Below are positions 1 to 7,665 of a stretch of DNA of 64,000 nt, piece after piece. A program made the position numbers and the translations under genes. The notes beneath the pieces were generated by a model, which had not been told where the DNA came from, did no database searches, and saw only the letters and a program-made list of their open reading frames with translations. The stretch comes from Bradyrhizobium zhanjiangense (GTDB lineage Bacteria > Pseudomonadota > Alphaproteobacteria > Rhizobiales > Xanthobacteraceae). The stretch spans positions 3,369,001 through 3,433,000 of the forward strand of contig NZ_CP022221.1 in the NCBI RefSeq assembly GCF_004114935.1. The letters are read 5' to 3'. How positions within the stretch are numbered: position 1 is the first letter of the stretch; every line of letters starts with the position of its first letter.

Positions 1-849
1 CTTGCGCTTCCATGCGGTGAGGAACGGTACGCCGCCCCAGGCTGCGTTGCGGCGGAGCGTGCGGCGAACGTCGAGATGGCCGCGGCGCTGGCGCTTGCGC
101 GGCTTCGAGTAGCGCTCGCGCAGCCGGCGGGCGATCTGGCGGATGAGAGCGCGCATCTCGGCGACCTGCCGCCGCTCGATGCGCGCGAGCGGCGCGTTGC
201 GCAGAATCTCGTTGCGAAGGTTTTCGGCCTCCTCGCGGGCGTAGAGCGCGAGCCCCTGCGAGACCGTGTCGCGCACCGCTTCGCGCAAGGCATCGAGCGC
301 GGCGCGCAGACGCTCGGCCAGGGACGGGTTGGTCGCGGTCAGTTGGTCCAGATCGTCCCGCAGGCGCTGGAGGCCCATGGCGTCGAGGATGCGGCTGGAG
401 AAGATGCCGCGCTGGGTGGAATAGCGGATATCGGACAGCGAGGCAGCACCGGAGGCACTGGCGATCGCCGCTGCGATCGCATTGCGATCCTGCGACAGCA
501 GCATCTGCGCAAGAGGGCCGAGTTCCTTGGGAGGCTGACCTTCACCGGCTTCGCCGGCCGCGTCCGATGCGGACGACTGATCTGAGTCCTGCGAAGCGTC
601 GTCGCTGCCGGCCTCGGGCTGATCCTGCCGCGGTTCCGGCTGGCTGAAGAAGAGGTCGAAACAGTCGCCGAGTGCGAGTTTTTCGTCCTGCGACTTGGCG
701 AGCGTTAGCAGCAGGGCGTCGCGCAAGATGGCGCGGTCGGAGAAACCGACCTGCTTGACCGCGCGCATCGCATCGATGCTTTCGGCGGGCGAGACGTGAA
801 CGCCGGCGCCGCGCGCCGCCCGAAAGAAACGATGGAGATTCTCGCGCAT
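1..849 (-). CDS. VWA-domain (CoxE-like) protein, partial at left edge
   Basis: The reading frame is open from an ATG whose first base is 849 down to base 1, giving 283 codons with no stop, so the C-terminal part lies outside the window. The visible part begins MRENLHRFFRAARGAGVHVSPAESIDAMRAV, which resembles the N-terminus of CoxE-like VWA proteins. It is followed by an acidic, low-complexity linker and a long Arg-rich helical stretch. The metal-ion adhesion site would be in the missing C-terminus, so the family call rests on the N-terminal pattern and on the MoxR gene 5 bases upstream. MoxR/VWA pairs usually work as an ATPase chaperone and its adaptor in assembly or metal insertion of a client enzyme. 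The client here is unknown. Confidence 0.75.
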   Translation of the reverse strand, partial: MRENLHRFFRAARGAGVHVSPAESIDAMRAVKQVGFSDRAILRDALLLTLAKSQDEKLALGDCFDLFFSQPEPRQDQPEAGSDDASQDSDQSSASDAAGEAGEGQPPKELGPLAQMLLSQDRNAIAAAIASASGAASLSDIRYSTQRGIFSSRILDAMGLQRLRDDLDQLTATNPSLAERLRAALDALREAVRDTVSQGLALYAREEAENLRNEILRNAPLARIERRQVAEMRALIRQIARRLRERYSKPRKRQRRGHLDVRRTLRRNAAWGGVPFLTAWKRK

Positions 850-854
850 CGGCG

Positions 855-1802
855 TCAACCGAAGACGTTGGATCGTGCCGCCTTGGCAATGAAGGTCGCA
901 ACTTGTGGCACTGCTGCCTCGATGTCGGCTTCGTATTTCAGGAGGACGTTGAGCGTATCCTTGACGATCTCGGTGTCGAGCTCCGAAGCCTGGAGCAGCA
1001 CCAGCACGCGTGCCCAGTCGATGCTCTCGCTGACCGAAGGCAGCTTTTTCAGATCCAATGAGCGGATCTCGTGGATGAAGCCGACCATCTGCCGGCGCAG
1101 CGTCTGCGAGATGCCGGGCACGCGGCTCTCGACGATGCGTTCCTCCAGCCGCTGCTCGGGAAAGCCGATGTGCAGATGCAGGCAGCGCCGCTTCAGGGCA
1201 TCGCCAAGATCGCGCTCGCTGTTGGAGGTGAGGATCACGGTCGGCGGCGTGATCGCGGAGACGGTGCCGAGCTCGGGGATGGTGACCTGGAAGTCGGACA
1301 GGATCTCCAGCAGCAGCGATTCGAACTCCGCGTCCGACTTGTCGATCTCGTCGATCAGGAGCACGCAGCCGCCCGGCTGCTCCAGCGCCTGGAGCAGAGG
1401 GCGCGGCTCGACGAATTCCTTGGAGAAGAACACGTCGCCGAAATCGTGCAGCTGGTCGAGCGCGGCATGCAGCGTCTGCGCACCGCCCAGGACTTCGCCG
1501 AGCTTGTCCTTCAGGATCTGGGTATAGAGAAGCTGCTTGGCATATTTCCACTCGTAGAGCGCCTTGGCCTCGTCGAGGCCTTCATAGCATTGCAGGCGGA
1601 TCATCTTCATGCCGCGCCAGGCGGCAATCGCCTTGGCAAGCTCGGTCTTGCCGACGCCCGCGGGGCCTTCGACCAGGATCGGCTTCTCGATCTGTTGCGA
1701 CAGATAAACGGCGGTCGCGATCTGCCGGCTCGCGATATAGCCTTGCGCGGCGAGGCCGCTCTCCACTGCCTCGATCGAGGTCGAGGCCTTCTGATCAGCC
1801 AC
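855..1802 (-). CDS. MoxR-family AAA+ ATPase (CoxD-like)
   Basis: A cytoplasmic AAA+ ATPase of 315 residues. Walker A is GPAGVGKT at about residues 46-53, Walker B is VLLIDEID near the middle, and a sensor-like LTSNSERDLGDALKRRC follows. An in-frame ATG lies upstream at 1883, but I chose the GTG at 1802 because GGGAG sits 9 bases before it and the protein then starts VADQKASTSIEAVESG, while the ATG has no good ribosome site. The stop is 5 bases from the start of the VWA gene, so the two are translationally close and probably form a chaperone pair. The substrate complex cannot be named from this window. Confidence 0.85.
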   Translation of the reverse strand: MADQKASTSIEAVESGLAAQGYIASRQIATAVYLSQQIEKPILVEGPAGVGKTELAKAIAAWRGMKMIRLQCYEGLDEAKALYEWKYAKQLLYTQILKDKLGEVLGGAQTLHAALDQLHDFGDVFFSKEFVEPRPLLQALEQPGGCVLLIDEIDKSDAEFESLLLEILSDFQVTIPELGTVSAITPPTVILTSNSERDLGDALKRRCLHLHIGFPEQRLEERIVESRVPGISQTLRRQMVGFIHEIRSLDLKKLPSVSESIDWARVLVLLQASELDTEIVKDTLNVLLKYEADIEAAVPQVATFIAKAARSNVFG

Positions 1803-1949
1803 GAAAGGGCGCTCCCAAAGGTCTTGCTTGAGGCTTGTTCTGCCTGCGTTCCGGGCAAAGAACAAGCCTCGTTTGGGAGACATCAGACCCGCGCGAACGG
1901 CGTTTTTTCCGCTTAACGCAAATAGTTGAGCGGTGCGCGGGCCCCGCGA

Positions 1950-2150
1950 TCAGTGCCGCAGCTGCTCCGGCTTGCGGATGGTTTGTCTGACCTCGGCGCC
2001 GCAATCGGCGCATTCATAGACAAAGTCGATCTTGGCAAGGCTCCAATGCGGTTCGACCTCGCGCACATACATCGGCAGGAACCCCATGCAGGTGGGGCAA
2101 TTCACTGGCGCGATTTCGACATCCTGATGATGCTGAACATAAGCTGGCAT
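1950..2150 (-). CDS. small zinc-ribbon-like hypothetical protein
   Basis: A 66-residue protein with two cysteine pairs, CPTC near residue 18 and CADC near residue 48, spaced as in a rubredoxin-like or zinc-ribbon knuckle. The residues around them (MGFLPMYVREVEPHW and YECADCGAEVRQTIRKP) suit a small metal-binding domain. It faces away from the quinone oxidoreductase across a shared 224-base intergenic region. Function is unknown, and zinc binding is inferred only from the CxxC pairs. Confidence 0.65.
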   Translation of the reverse strand: MPAYVQHHQDVEIAPVNCPTCMGFLPMYVREVEPHWSLAKIDFVYECADCGAEVRQTIRKPEQLRH

Positions 2151-2241
2151 CTCGGCTCTCCTTCGCAGGCGACTACCAAACCCCGCGTGAAGGCTACTGC
2201 CACTCGCCCCAGGCCCGTCATCAACTCTTCCGAACAGAGAC

Positions 2242-2267
2242 GGAACGGCGGGCGTTTGTTGCCCGTT
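2242..2267 (+). promoter_or_regulatory. possible EcfG (general stress) promoter upstream of the quinone oxidoreductase
   Basis: GGAAC at 2242-2246 and CGTT at 2264-2267 are separated by 17 bases, which fits the GGAAC-N16/18-CGTT pattern of alphaproteobacterial EcfG sigma factors. It lies about 107 bases before the quinone oxidoreductase ATG. The match is short and could be chance in GC-rich DNA. Confidence 0.35.
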
Positions 2268-2374
2268 GTGACATTCTTGTTACGTGTCTGTACTGTAACG
2301 GCCGGACCAAATGCCTATTTCACGGGACGATCAGGTGCTCTGAACTTCACTGCAACGATAAGGGAGTAACGCCC

Positions 2375-3349
2375 ATGACGCATGCCATTCGCTTTCACAA
2401 GACCGGCGGCCCGGAAGTCCTGGTCTGGGAGGAGGTCAGCGTCGGCAAGCCCGGACCGGGCGAGGCGCGCATCCGCCACACCGCCGTCGGTCTCAATTTC
2501 GTCGATATCTACAACCGCTCCGGCCTGTATCCGGCGCAACTGCCGAGCGGGCTCGGCAGCGAGGCGGCCGGCGTTGTCGAGGAGGTCGGCCCAGGGGTCA
2601 CCGATCTGAAGCCGGGCGATCGTGTCGCCTATGGCGCCTCACCGCTCGGCGCCTATTCCGAGGCCCGGCTGATTCCCGCCGACCGCTTGTTGAAGCTGCC
2701 TGACGGCGTCGATGACAAGACCGCGGCGGCGATGATGCTGAAGGGACTGACGACGCAGTATCTGATCCGGCAGACCTATCGGGTGAAGGCCGGCGACACC
2801 ATCCTGCTCCACGCCGCAGCCGGCGGCGTCGGTCTGATCCTGAGCCAGTGGGCCAAGCATCTCGGCGCGACTGTGATCGGCACCGTCAGCAACGACGAGA
2901 AGGCAAAGCTTGCCAAGGCGCATGGCTGCGACCATGTCATCATCTACACGCGCGAGGATTTCGTGAAGCGCGTCGACGAAATCACCGGCGGCAAGAAGGT
3001 GCCGGTCGTCTATGATTCCGTCGGCAAGGACACGTTCCTGAAATCGCTGGACTGCCTCGCGCCGCTCGGCGTCGTCGCGCTGTTCGGCCAGTCCTCCGGC
3101 GCGGTGGAGCCGCTCAATCTCGGCCTGTTGGCCCAGAAGGGCTCGCTCTACGTCACGCGGCCGACGCTGTTCACTTATGCCGCCAAGCGTGAAAGTCTGG
3201 TCGCGATGGCAGGCGAGCTGTTCGACGTCGTCAAGTCCGGCGCAGTCAAGATCGAGGTGCGCCAAACCTATCCACTGAAGGATGCCGCCAAGGCGCATGC
3301 CGATCTCGCGGCGCGCAAGACCACGGGATCGACCGTGCTCATGGTGTGA
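2375..3349 (+). CDS. qor: NADPH:quinone oxidoreductase, zeta-crystallin type
   Basis: A 324-residue medium-chain reductase, the usual length for Qor. It has a GroES-like N-terminal half with LNFVDIYNRSGLYP and GSEAAGVVEEVG, and a Rossmann half with the nucleotide site AAAGGVGLILSQWAKHLGATVIG. The zinc-ligand cysteines of alcohol dehydrogenases are absent, as expected for the zinc-free quinone reductases. It should reduce quinones with NADPH in the cytoplasm, limiting redox cycling. AAGGGAG lies just before the ATG. It is a single gene. Confidence 0.9.
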   Translation: MTHAIRFHKTGGPEVLVWEEVSVGKPGPGEARIRHTAVGLNFVDIYNRSGLYPAQLPSGLGSEAAGVVEEVGPGVTDLKPGDRVAYGASPLGAYSEARLIPADRLLKLPDGVDDKTAAAMMLKGLTTQYLIRQTYRVKAGDTILLHAAAGGVGLILSQWAKHLGATVIGTVSNDEKAKLAKAHGCDHVIIYTREDFVKRVDEITGGKKVPVVYDSVGKDTFLKSLDCLAPLGVVALFGQSSGAVEPLNLGLLAQKGSLYVTRPTLFTYAAKRESLVAMAGELFDVVKSGAVKIEVRQTYPLKDAAKAHADLAARKTTGSTVLMV

Positions 3350-3389
3350 TATTCACCCGAGACGGTAGGGCAGAGGCTGCCGGCTTCCG

Positions 3390-3665
3390 TCACGTCCGCT
3401 CGTGCTTGCGCAGGTCGCGGGCGTGATCGAGGCGCTTTGCCTGAAGGTCGATGTCTTCGGGCGGGATCTGGGGTAGCGCAGCCTCGGCCAGGATGGCCTC
3501 GGTCACGTCCTCGACCGAATTCTCGGCGATTTCGTGGATGAACGAGACGTTCTGGTATTCGCCCGAAACGATGCGCGAGATGACCTCGCGCCTTGTGATT
3601 TCGGGATCGACGACCGCCTCGCGGCCGCGCCGCCCATAGTCGATCATCACGACGAAATATTGCAT
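3390..3665 (-). CDS. conserved hypothetical protein, 91 aa
   Basis: A soluble acidic 91-residue protein starting MQYFVVMIDYGRRGREAVVDPEITRREVISRI. No catalytic motif or membrane segment was recognised. The gene has a good candidate promoter on the minus strand (TTGACT, 17 bases, AATAAC between 3736 and 3708) whose spacer contains an operator-like palindrome resembling those near the S24 repressor. A long hairpin lies in the leader (3675-3706). Function is unknown; control by the S24 repressor is my inference. Confidence 0.6.
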   Translation of the reverse strand: MQYFVVMIDYGRRGREAVVDPEITRREVISRIVSGEYQNVSFIHEIAENSVEDVTEAILAEAALPQIPPEDIDLQAKRLDHARDLRKHERT

Positions 3666-3674
3666 GGAATGAAC

Positions 3675-3706
3675 CTGCCGCCCTCCTGAGTCGGGAGGCG
3701 CGGCAG
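3675..3706 (-). promoter_or_regulatory. 5' leader hairpin just before the 91-aa gene
   Basis: CTGCCGCCCTCC at 3675-3686 pairs with GGGAGG (3693-3698) and CGGCAG (3701-3706), leaving a 2-base bulge and a 6-base loop. The stem ends about 10 bases before the ATG at 3665, close to where the ribosome binds. It has no T-run, so it is not an ordinary terminator. It may affect translation of the downstream gene. Confidence 0.45.
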
Positions 3707-3712
3707 AGTTAT

Positions 3713-3727
3713 TTCCGAAAATCAGAA
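3713..3727. promoter_or_regulatory. candidate S24-repressor operator O3
   Basis: TTCCGAAAATCAGAA resembles the palindrome TCCGAAATTCGGA in the repressor's own promoter. It lies inside the 17-base spacer between a TTGACT -35 (3731-3736, minus strand) and an AATAAC -10 (3708-3713) that would drive the 91-aa gene. Confidence 0.4.
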
Positions 3728-3767
3728 TTTAGTCAAGGGCGATTTCCAACAATCGTAAATCAGGGTC

Positions 3768-4376
3768 CTATTTGCCCTTCTTGCGGGGGCGGGCCGACTT
3801 GGCCCGCAGCCGCTCGAGCTGTCCCTTGGGCATGGAAAGGCAGATCTCTCCGACCCAGTCGAGCTTCACGCCGACGATCGGCTTGGCGTTGAAGCTGGTG
3901 AGATTGACGACGGACGGGCTTTTCCCGCGCTCGATGGTCTTCAAATAGCGCTCGCCAGTCTTGAGCCGGACCACGGCCTCTTCGCCGTAGAAGCTCGACA
4001 GCGGATGGCGCTGGTCCTTGTAGACCACGATCACGTCGCCGTTCTCGTACTTGGGCAGCATGGAGTCGCCTACGATCTCGAAGGCGACCGTCTCTTCCAT
4101 GATCGGGAAGGGCAGCGTGATGTCGCCGAGTCCCTCCGGCGGAACCTGTTCATAATCGGGCTCGATCACGGCGCCGGCGCCGACGCGGCCCATGATCGGC
4201 GCGAGGTTGAGCTCGAGATATTCCATGATCGGAATGATCTCCGAGGCCTTCACCAGGCGCTCGCCGCCGAGAATCTCCGAGACCGCGCCGGGCCGCACGC
4301 CCATGGCCGCCGCCAGGCCGCCCTTGCTCTTGCCCGTCTTTTCCAGGCCCCGCTCGATCATTGCAACGTCCAACAT
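3768..4376 (-). CDS. HTH/S24 family repressor (LexA/CI-like)
   Basis: A 202-residue transcriptional regulator with an N-terminal helix-turn-helix (about residues 11-45, with KGGLAAAMGVRPGAVSEILGG) and a C-terminal S24 peptidase fold. The catalytic pair is visible: Ser105 in GDSML and Lys146 in GERYLKTIER. An Ala-Gly at about 67-68 (RVGAGAV) could be the self-cleavage site. The frame extends to 4544, but ATG 4376 follows GAGGGA at correct spacing and begins with the HTH. Its own promoter (TTGCAT at 4432-4437, TATAAG at 4408-4413, 18-base spacer) straddles a palindrome, suggesting autorepression. It could be a domesticated phage repressor or a stress-responsive regulator; no phage genes lie nearby. 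Confidence 0.85.
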   Translation of the reverse strand: MLDVAMIERGLEKTGKSKGGLAAAMGVRPGAVSEILGGERLVKASEIIPIMEYLELNLAPIMGRVGAGAVIEPDYEQVPPEGLGDITLPFPIMEETVAFEIVGDSMLPKYENGDVIVVYKDQRHPLSSFYGEEAVVRLKTGERYLKTIERGKSPSVVNLTSFNAKPIVGVKLDWVGEICLSMPKGQLERLRAKSARPRKKGK

Positions 4377-4407
4377 GGTGATTCCCTCGATTGCGCACGT
4401 CTTGCCT

Positions 4408-4437
4408 CTTATAATCCGAAATTCGGAATTGATGCAA
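4408..4437 (-). promoter_or_regulatory. promoter of the S24 repressor with operator O1
   Basis: On the minus strand TTGCAT (4432-4437) and TATAAG (4408-4413) are 18 bases apart. The spacer contains TCCGAAATTCGGA (4415-4427), a palindrome around a single central base. A palindrome between the -10 and -35 is a classic autorepression arrangement. Confidence 0.55.
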
Positions 4438-4459
4438 TTATGAATATCAGAATTATCGC

Positions 4460-4488
4460 TTGACTTTCGATTCGGAATACTGGAATGT
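4460..4488 (+). promoter_or_regulatory. candidate promoter of the GcrA-like gene with operator O2
   Basis: TTGACT at 4460-4465 is followed after 17 bases by GAATGT (4483-4488), a weak -10. The spacer contains ATTCGGAAT (4470-4478), the same nine bases as half of operator O1 (4421-4429). This suggests the S24 protein also binds the divergent promoter. Confidence 0.4.
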
Positions 4489-4542
4489 GCTTTCCCACCG
4501 CCCGATCGTGCGATCGAAGCAGGCGCATCACAGGACAACAGC

Positions 4543-5076
4543 ATGGAACCGGGCCATTGGCCGTCGGAGCACTCCGACGCGCTTTGCGACTATTTTCTCA
4601 AAGGAATGTCTTACGCGGCAATCGCAACGGGGATTAACGCAAGGTTTGGAACGGCTTACACGCGCAACGCGGTGGCTGGTCGCGCCAAGCGGCTGGGACT
4701 CGTCGCATTGGCGCGGATGACGAGCCCACCGATCGTGCCGTCTTTGCCGGGCGAGGCCTGTCTGCCTTCGCCGCGCCGTCCGGCGTTACCGAGCCTGAAC
4801 CTGCTGCCAAAATCCGCGATGAAACCTGCGGCGCGCGTGAAGTTGCGCTGTGTCGGCGTCCAGCCACGCCTGATCCCGCTGCTCGAACTCGCGCGAGGCG
4901 ACTGTCGCTATCCCTATGGCGGCGACAAGGACGGGAAGGAGATCACGTTTTGCGGCCATCCGCGTCAGCCCGGCTCCAGCTATTGCGCGCCGCATGCAGG
5001 TCTGACGCGGCCATCCGGGGTTGCGTCCGCCCGCGTCGTCGGTCCCGTCGTGTTGAGGCTGGTCTCGGCCGGCTGA
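4543..5076 (+). CDS. GcrA-like cell-cycle regulator family protein
   Basis: A 177-residue protein with the two ends typical of the GcrA family. The N-terminal DNA-binding region is WPSEHSDALCDYFLKGMSYAAIATGINARFGTAYTRNAVAGRAKRLGL. The C-terminal Cys/His segment is CRYPYGG...FCGHPRQPGSSYCAPH. GcrA proteins act with sigma70 RNA polymerase at methylated promoters in alphaproteobacteria. This is probably an accessory paralogue rather than the housekeeping copy, because it sits beside an S24 repressor and a DUF6456-like gene. It is transcribed divergently from the repressor across 166 bases holding two operator-like sites. Confidence 0.7.
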   Translation: MEPGHWPSEHSDALCDYFLKGMSYAAIATGINARFGTAYTRNAVAGRAKRLGLVALARMTSPPIVPSLPGEACLPSPRRPALPSLNLLPKSAMKPAARVKLRCVGVQPRLIPLLELARGDCRYPYGGDKDGKEITFCGHPRQPGSSYCAPHAGLTRPSGVASARVVGPVVLRLVSAG

Positions 5077-5138
5077 GGAGGCGGCCACCCCGTTCGACTA
5101 TCGATTTTGCAATCGCCAACTTTGCAAGGAGTATCCGA

Positions 5139-5714
5139 GTGGCACGTGCTCGACGCAATAAATCTTACAAATTGGCTGGAATCTACGACCGGCGGTCCCG
5201 CGACGTGCCGTTCAATGCCGATGTGGCGGAAGTCGAGGTCGACAATCCGCTGGCGCTCGATGCCGGCGAGAAGATTGTGCCCGTCCGGTCCGTCCGTAGT
5301 GACCCGCTCGGCCGGCTTCACGCGCACCATCAAATCGACGAAGCACAATATCGCGGCGGGCGCGCCTTCCAGAGCGATTGGGAGAGAGCGGAGAGGGGCC
5401 CTCAGGCGATGGATCCGACCCGCGAATATGTCGATGGCGCGCGTACGCGCGAGCCGGTCACCGAAAGCCAGCGCCAGGCGGTGTTGCGGCTGAACCGAGT
5501 CGAACGCGAACTCGGCACCGACGGCGCAGCATTGGTGCACGACGTGCTCGTGCTGGGCTTGACCATGGATCAGATCGGGCAGCGGCGCGCCGTTCGTACG
5601 CAGCGCTGGAACGACTATTTTGCGCGGCGTTTTCGTGAATGCCTGGACCGGCTGGCGCTGATCTACGGTTTTGCGATGGAAACGGGGACACCACGGGCAG
5701 AGCAGCGCAAATGA
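5139..5714 (+). CDS. DUF6456-like protein
   Basis: A 191-residue protein. The GTG start at 5139 has AAGGAG 7 bases upstream, so I prefer it to an earlier start in the same frame. The C-terminal two thirds look like the DUF6456 pattern: DPLGRLHAHHQIDEAQYRGGRAFQSDWERAERG, then a helical GTDGAALVHDVLVLGLTMDQIGQRRAVRTQRW and ECLDRLALIYG at the end. That family is associated with DNA-binding proteins in alphaproteobacteria. The gene follows the GcrA-like gene by 62 bases and is probably cotranscribed. The assignment is from memory of the pattern, so it is tentative. Confidence 0.6.
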   Translation: MARARRNKSYKLAGIYDRRSRDVPFNADVAEVEVDNPLALDAGEKIVPVRSVRSDPLGRLHAHHQIDEAQYRGGRAFQSDWERAERGPQAMDPTREYVDGARTREPVTESQRQAVLRLNRVERELGTDGAALVHDVLVLGLTMDQIGQRRAVRTQRWNDYFARRFRECLDRLALIYGFAMETGTPRAEQRK

Positions 5715-5747
5715 CGACGGCACGCCCGCGGGCATGCCGTCTGCTGC

Positions 5748-6104
5748 TTACGGATGCGGTACGATCTGGTAAGGCGTGGAATACGGCTCGACACGGAGAG
5801 AGGCGTTGGCCAAGAGCCCGATCTTGGCGGTCGGCGCCTGCTGCAATTCGCCGTTCGGGCCGCGGTGCACGTTGTACTGCCAGACGGTGAGATCGCCTTT
5901 TTGCGCCAGCGCATGTGCAAGCGTGCTCGCATCATTTCCGCCGAGCGCCTGAAGCTCCTCCGCCGACAATCCGACGATGATTTCGTCCTTGATGGTGACG
6001 ATCTTGAACAGGTTCATCCTGGTCTCCTGCGCCCATGCGCCTTGTATCGAGAGGGTAAGAAGCGCGACCGCGGCGCCATTGATCAGATCGCAGCGAGAAA
6101 GCAT
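5748..6104 (-). CDS. hypothetical exported protein, about 118 aa
   Basis: The ATG at 6104 has AAGGA 7 bases upstream and gives a protein beginning MLSRCDLINGAAVALLTLSIQGAWA, a plausible signal peptide ending in an Ala-X-Ala-like site. The mature part (QETRMNLFKIVTIKDEIIVGLSAEELQALGG...) is small and soluble, with no motif I recognise. It probably resides in the periplasm. It converges on the DUF6456-like gene with a 33-base gap. Confidence 0.6.
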   Translation of the reverse strand: MLSRCDLINGAAVALLTLSIQGAWAQETRMNLFKIVTIKDEIIVGLSAEELQALGGNDASTLAHALAQKGDLTVWQYNVHRGPNGELQQAPTAKIGLLANASLRVEPYSTPYQIVPHP

Positions 6105-6806
6105 GCCGTCGTCCTTTGGTGGTGACACGCGCCCAAATCATGAGTCTATCAGCCATGGCGCCGTCGTCCGCGTGGCCGTTCCGCAACCGCTTTGTCGTTC
6201 GCTCCTAAACAACGGTTCACACGCGGAAAACATATCGGAACCGATGAGGCTCGCAGGGAAAAGTGCCAGCGGGACGCATTCCGATGAGGAGGGCGGCCGA
6301 TCCCAAGGCGCTTGCCGCGTTGGTCGACTTCACCGGCGCCCCAATCGGAGGATTGAAGACGAGCGTTCATGTCGCTGTCGATACAACCGCTGGGAAGCTA
6401 CTCAACAATTACGTGTATATGCTGCCGAGGCGCCAGTTCGTCTCCGCAAATGTCTGTTCACATCGGAAACAAGGCGAAACGCAGTGCCGATTGACAGCGA
6501 TCTCGGCTGTATGCGTGATTGATGCCGCTTCTTGACGCAGGTGGGTGACGGCGGTCGAATTTCCTGTTATCCGGAATTGCCGTGGCGCGATGCGGGCGAA
6601 GCATCGCTACGCCGGCCGTTGGGCTTGCCGGATCGGTTGTTCCTTGGCATAATTGCAACCTGCTCGGTTGGGCCCCATCCGTTCGGCTAAGGAAGTTCGG
6701 CCTGCGGCCGAGAGCTGATTCTCGCCATTGTATTGGGTTGCGGCGTCGCTCCTCGAGTGCGACTTCGACGCAAGAACTGAAGGCTAATGCTTGTCATAGG
6801 TGAGGG
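6105..6806. other. 702-base stretch without a convincing gene
   Basis: Short frames exist on both strands (the longest is 90 codons from 6263 on the plus strand), but none has a clear ribosome site or a recognisable protein pattern. No terminator hairpin, repeat or RNA gene was seen. It looks like intergenic or decayed DNA. Confidence 0.5.
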
Positions 6807-6992
6807 ATGAAAAACCTCAATTTCGCGGCTGAACTGCACCTCAAGCTTGGCGCGCCTGCGAGCGGCACCGTCGAAAGTCTGCGCTTGCTCCGTGCGTTCC
6901 TGAAGCTCGAGGCTCGGCAGCGTTTCGAGGTCATCAAGCTCGTCGAAGACCTCGCCACCGAAGAAACTCTTCCCGAACACCCCCTGTCCTGA
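6807..6992 (+). CDS. small hypothetical protein, 61 aa
   Basis: A hydrophilic, helix-rich protein, MKNLNFAAELHLKLGAPASGTVESLRLLRAFLKLEARQRFEVIKLVEDLATEETLPEHPLS. The ATG is preceded by AGGTGAGGG, a strong ribosome site. The composition looks coding. No family was recognised. Confidence 0.55.
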   Translation: MKNLNFAAELHLKLGAPASGTVESLRLLRAFLKLEARQRFEVIKLVEDLATEETLPEHPLS

Positions 6993-7047
6993 GTCTGGCC
7001 GCGCCGGCCAACACCTCGTCCCTCGTTTCCTCCCAGATCCGGCCCAC

Positions 7048-7066
7048 CGGGCAACCTTTGCCCGGG
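7048..7066. repeat. palindrome upstream of the phasin gene
   Basis: CCGGGCAA (7048-7055) and TTGCCCGG (7059-7066) form an 8-bp perfect stem around CCT, about 65 bases before the phasin ATG. The 14 bases GCAACCTTTGCCCG inside it recur at about 23890, upstream of the DUF6894 gene, so it may be a shared control site. Confidence 0.35.
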
Positions 7067-7130
7067 GGCTGGCCGCTGGAAGGCGATCCGGCAAGTGTGG
7101 TATTCAGTCAGAAAAGGGAGGAATGCGACC

Positions 7131-7472
7131 ATGATCGAACCGAAACTCGAAGTTCCGGCCGAACTGCGCGACTTGGCCGAAAAGACGATTGACCAGGCGG
7201 AAAAAGCATTCGGCATGTTTTTCGAAGCCGCCACCAAATCGATGTCGTCCGTCCCGGGCGCGGGGACGGACGTGTCGAAGCAGGCGCTCGCTTTCACCGA
7301 ACAGAACATGAAGTCGGCGTTCGAGCACGCCCGCAAGCTCGTTCACGCCACAGACCTTCAGGAAGCAATGCGAATTCAGTCCGACTTCCTGCGCAGTCAA
7401 TTCACCAGCGCCGGGGACCACATGCGCCAGATGACCGGCAGTTTCATGCAACCGGGCAAGGACAAGTCCTGA
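7131..7472 (+). CDS. phasin family protein
   Basis: A 113-residue amphipathic helical protein starting MIEPKLEVPAELRDLAEKTIDQAEKAFGMFFEAATKSM, with AFTEQNMKSAFEHARKLVHATDLQEAMRIQSDFLRSQF. This is the phasin pattern; phasins coat polyhydroxyalkanoate granules. The frame opens at 7095, but the ATG at 7131 follows GGGAGG at good spacing. It is far from the PHA synthase at 56350, so the two are not an operon. It is followed by a structured region and a terminator. Confidence 0.85.
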   Translation: MIEPKLEVPAELRDLAEKTIDQAEKAFGMFFEAATKSMSSVPGAGTDVSKQALAFTEQNMKSAFEHARKLVHATDLQEAMRIQSDFLRSQFTSAGDHMRQMTGSFMQPGKDKS

Positions 7473-7552
7473 TTCTGTCGGTGCCGTGCGGCATGCCCAC
7501 AAATTGATCTTGCGCGGCGGCGAGATGCGCATTCTGATCCTGGTGCAGGTCC

Positions 7553-7593
7553 ATGATGGGCCACCGAATGGATCCCCATTCGCCGTCCATCAT
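7553..7593 (+). promoter_or_regulatory. nested hairpin in the phasin 3' region
   Basis: ATGATGG (7553-7559) pairs with CCATCAT (7587-7593), and inside it GAATGG (7566-7571) pairs with CCATTC (7576-7581) around a 4-base loop. It lies 80 bases after the phasin stop and just before a terminator, so the transcript tail is strongly folded. Confidence 0.4.
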
Positions 7594-7604
7594 CCTTTCT
7601 GCTG

Positions 7605-7641
7605 ATCCCTGTCGGTCTTCCGGCAGGGATTTGCAGTTTTT
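7605..7641 (+). terminator. rho-independent terminator after the phasin gene
   Basis: ATCCCTGTCGG (7605-7615) and CCGGCAGGGAT (7620-7630) make an 11-bp stem with one G-U pair and a TCTT loop, followed by TTGCAGTTTTT. It ends the phasin transcript about 130 bases after the stop codon. Confidence 0.75.
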
Positions 7642-7665
7642 AGCAGGCTCGCGATTGACGGGGTT

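Noticed and set aside
6263-6535. A 90-codon plus-strand frame in the 6105-6806 gap
   Set aside because: There is no ribosome site and no protein-like pattern; composition is not distinctive.
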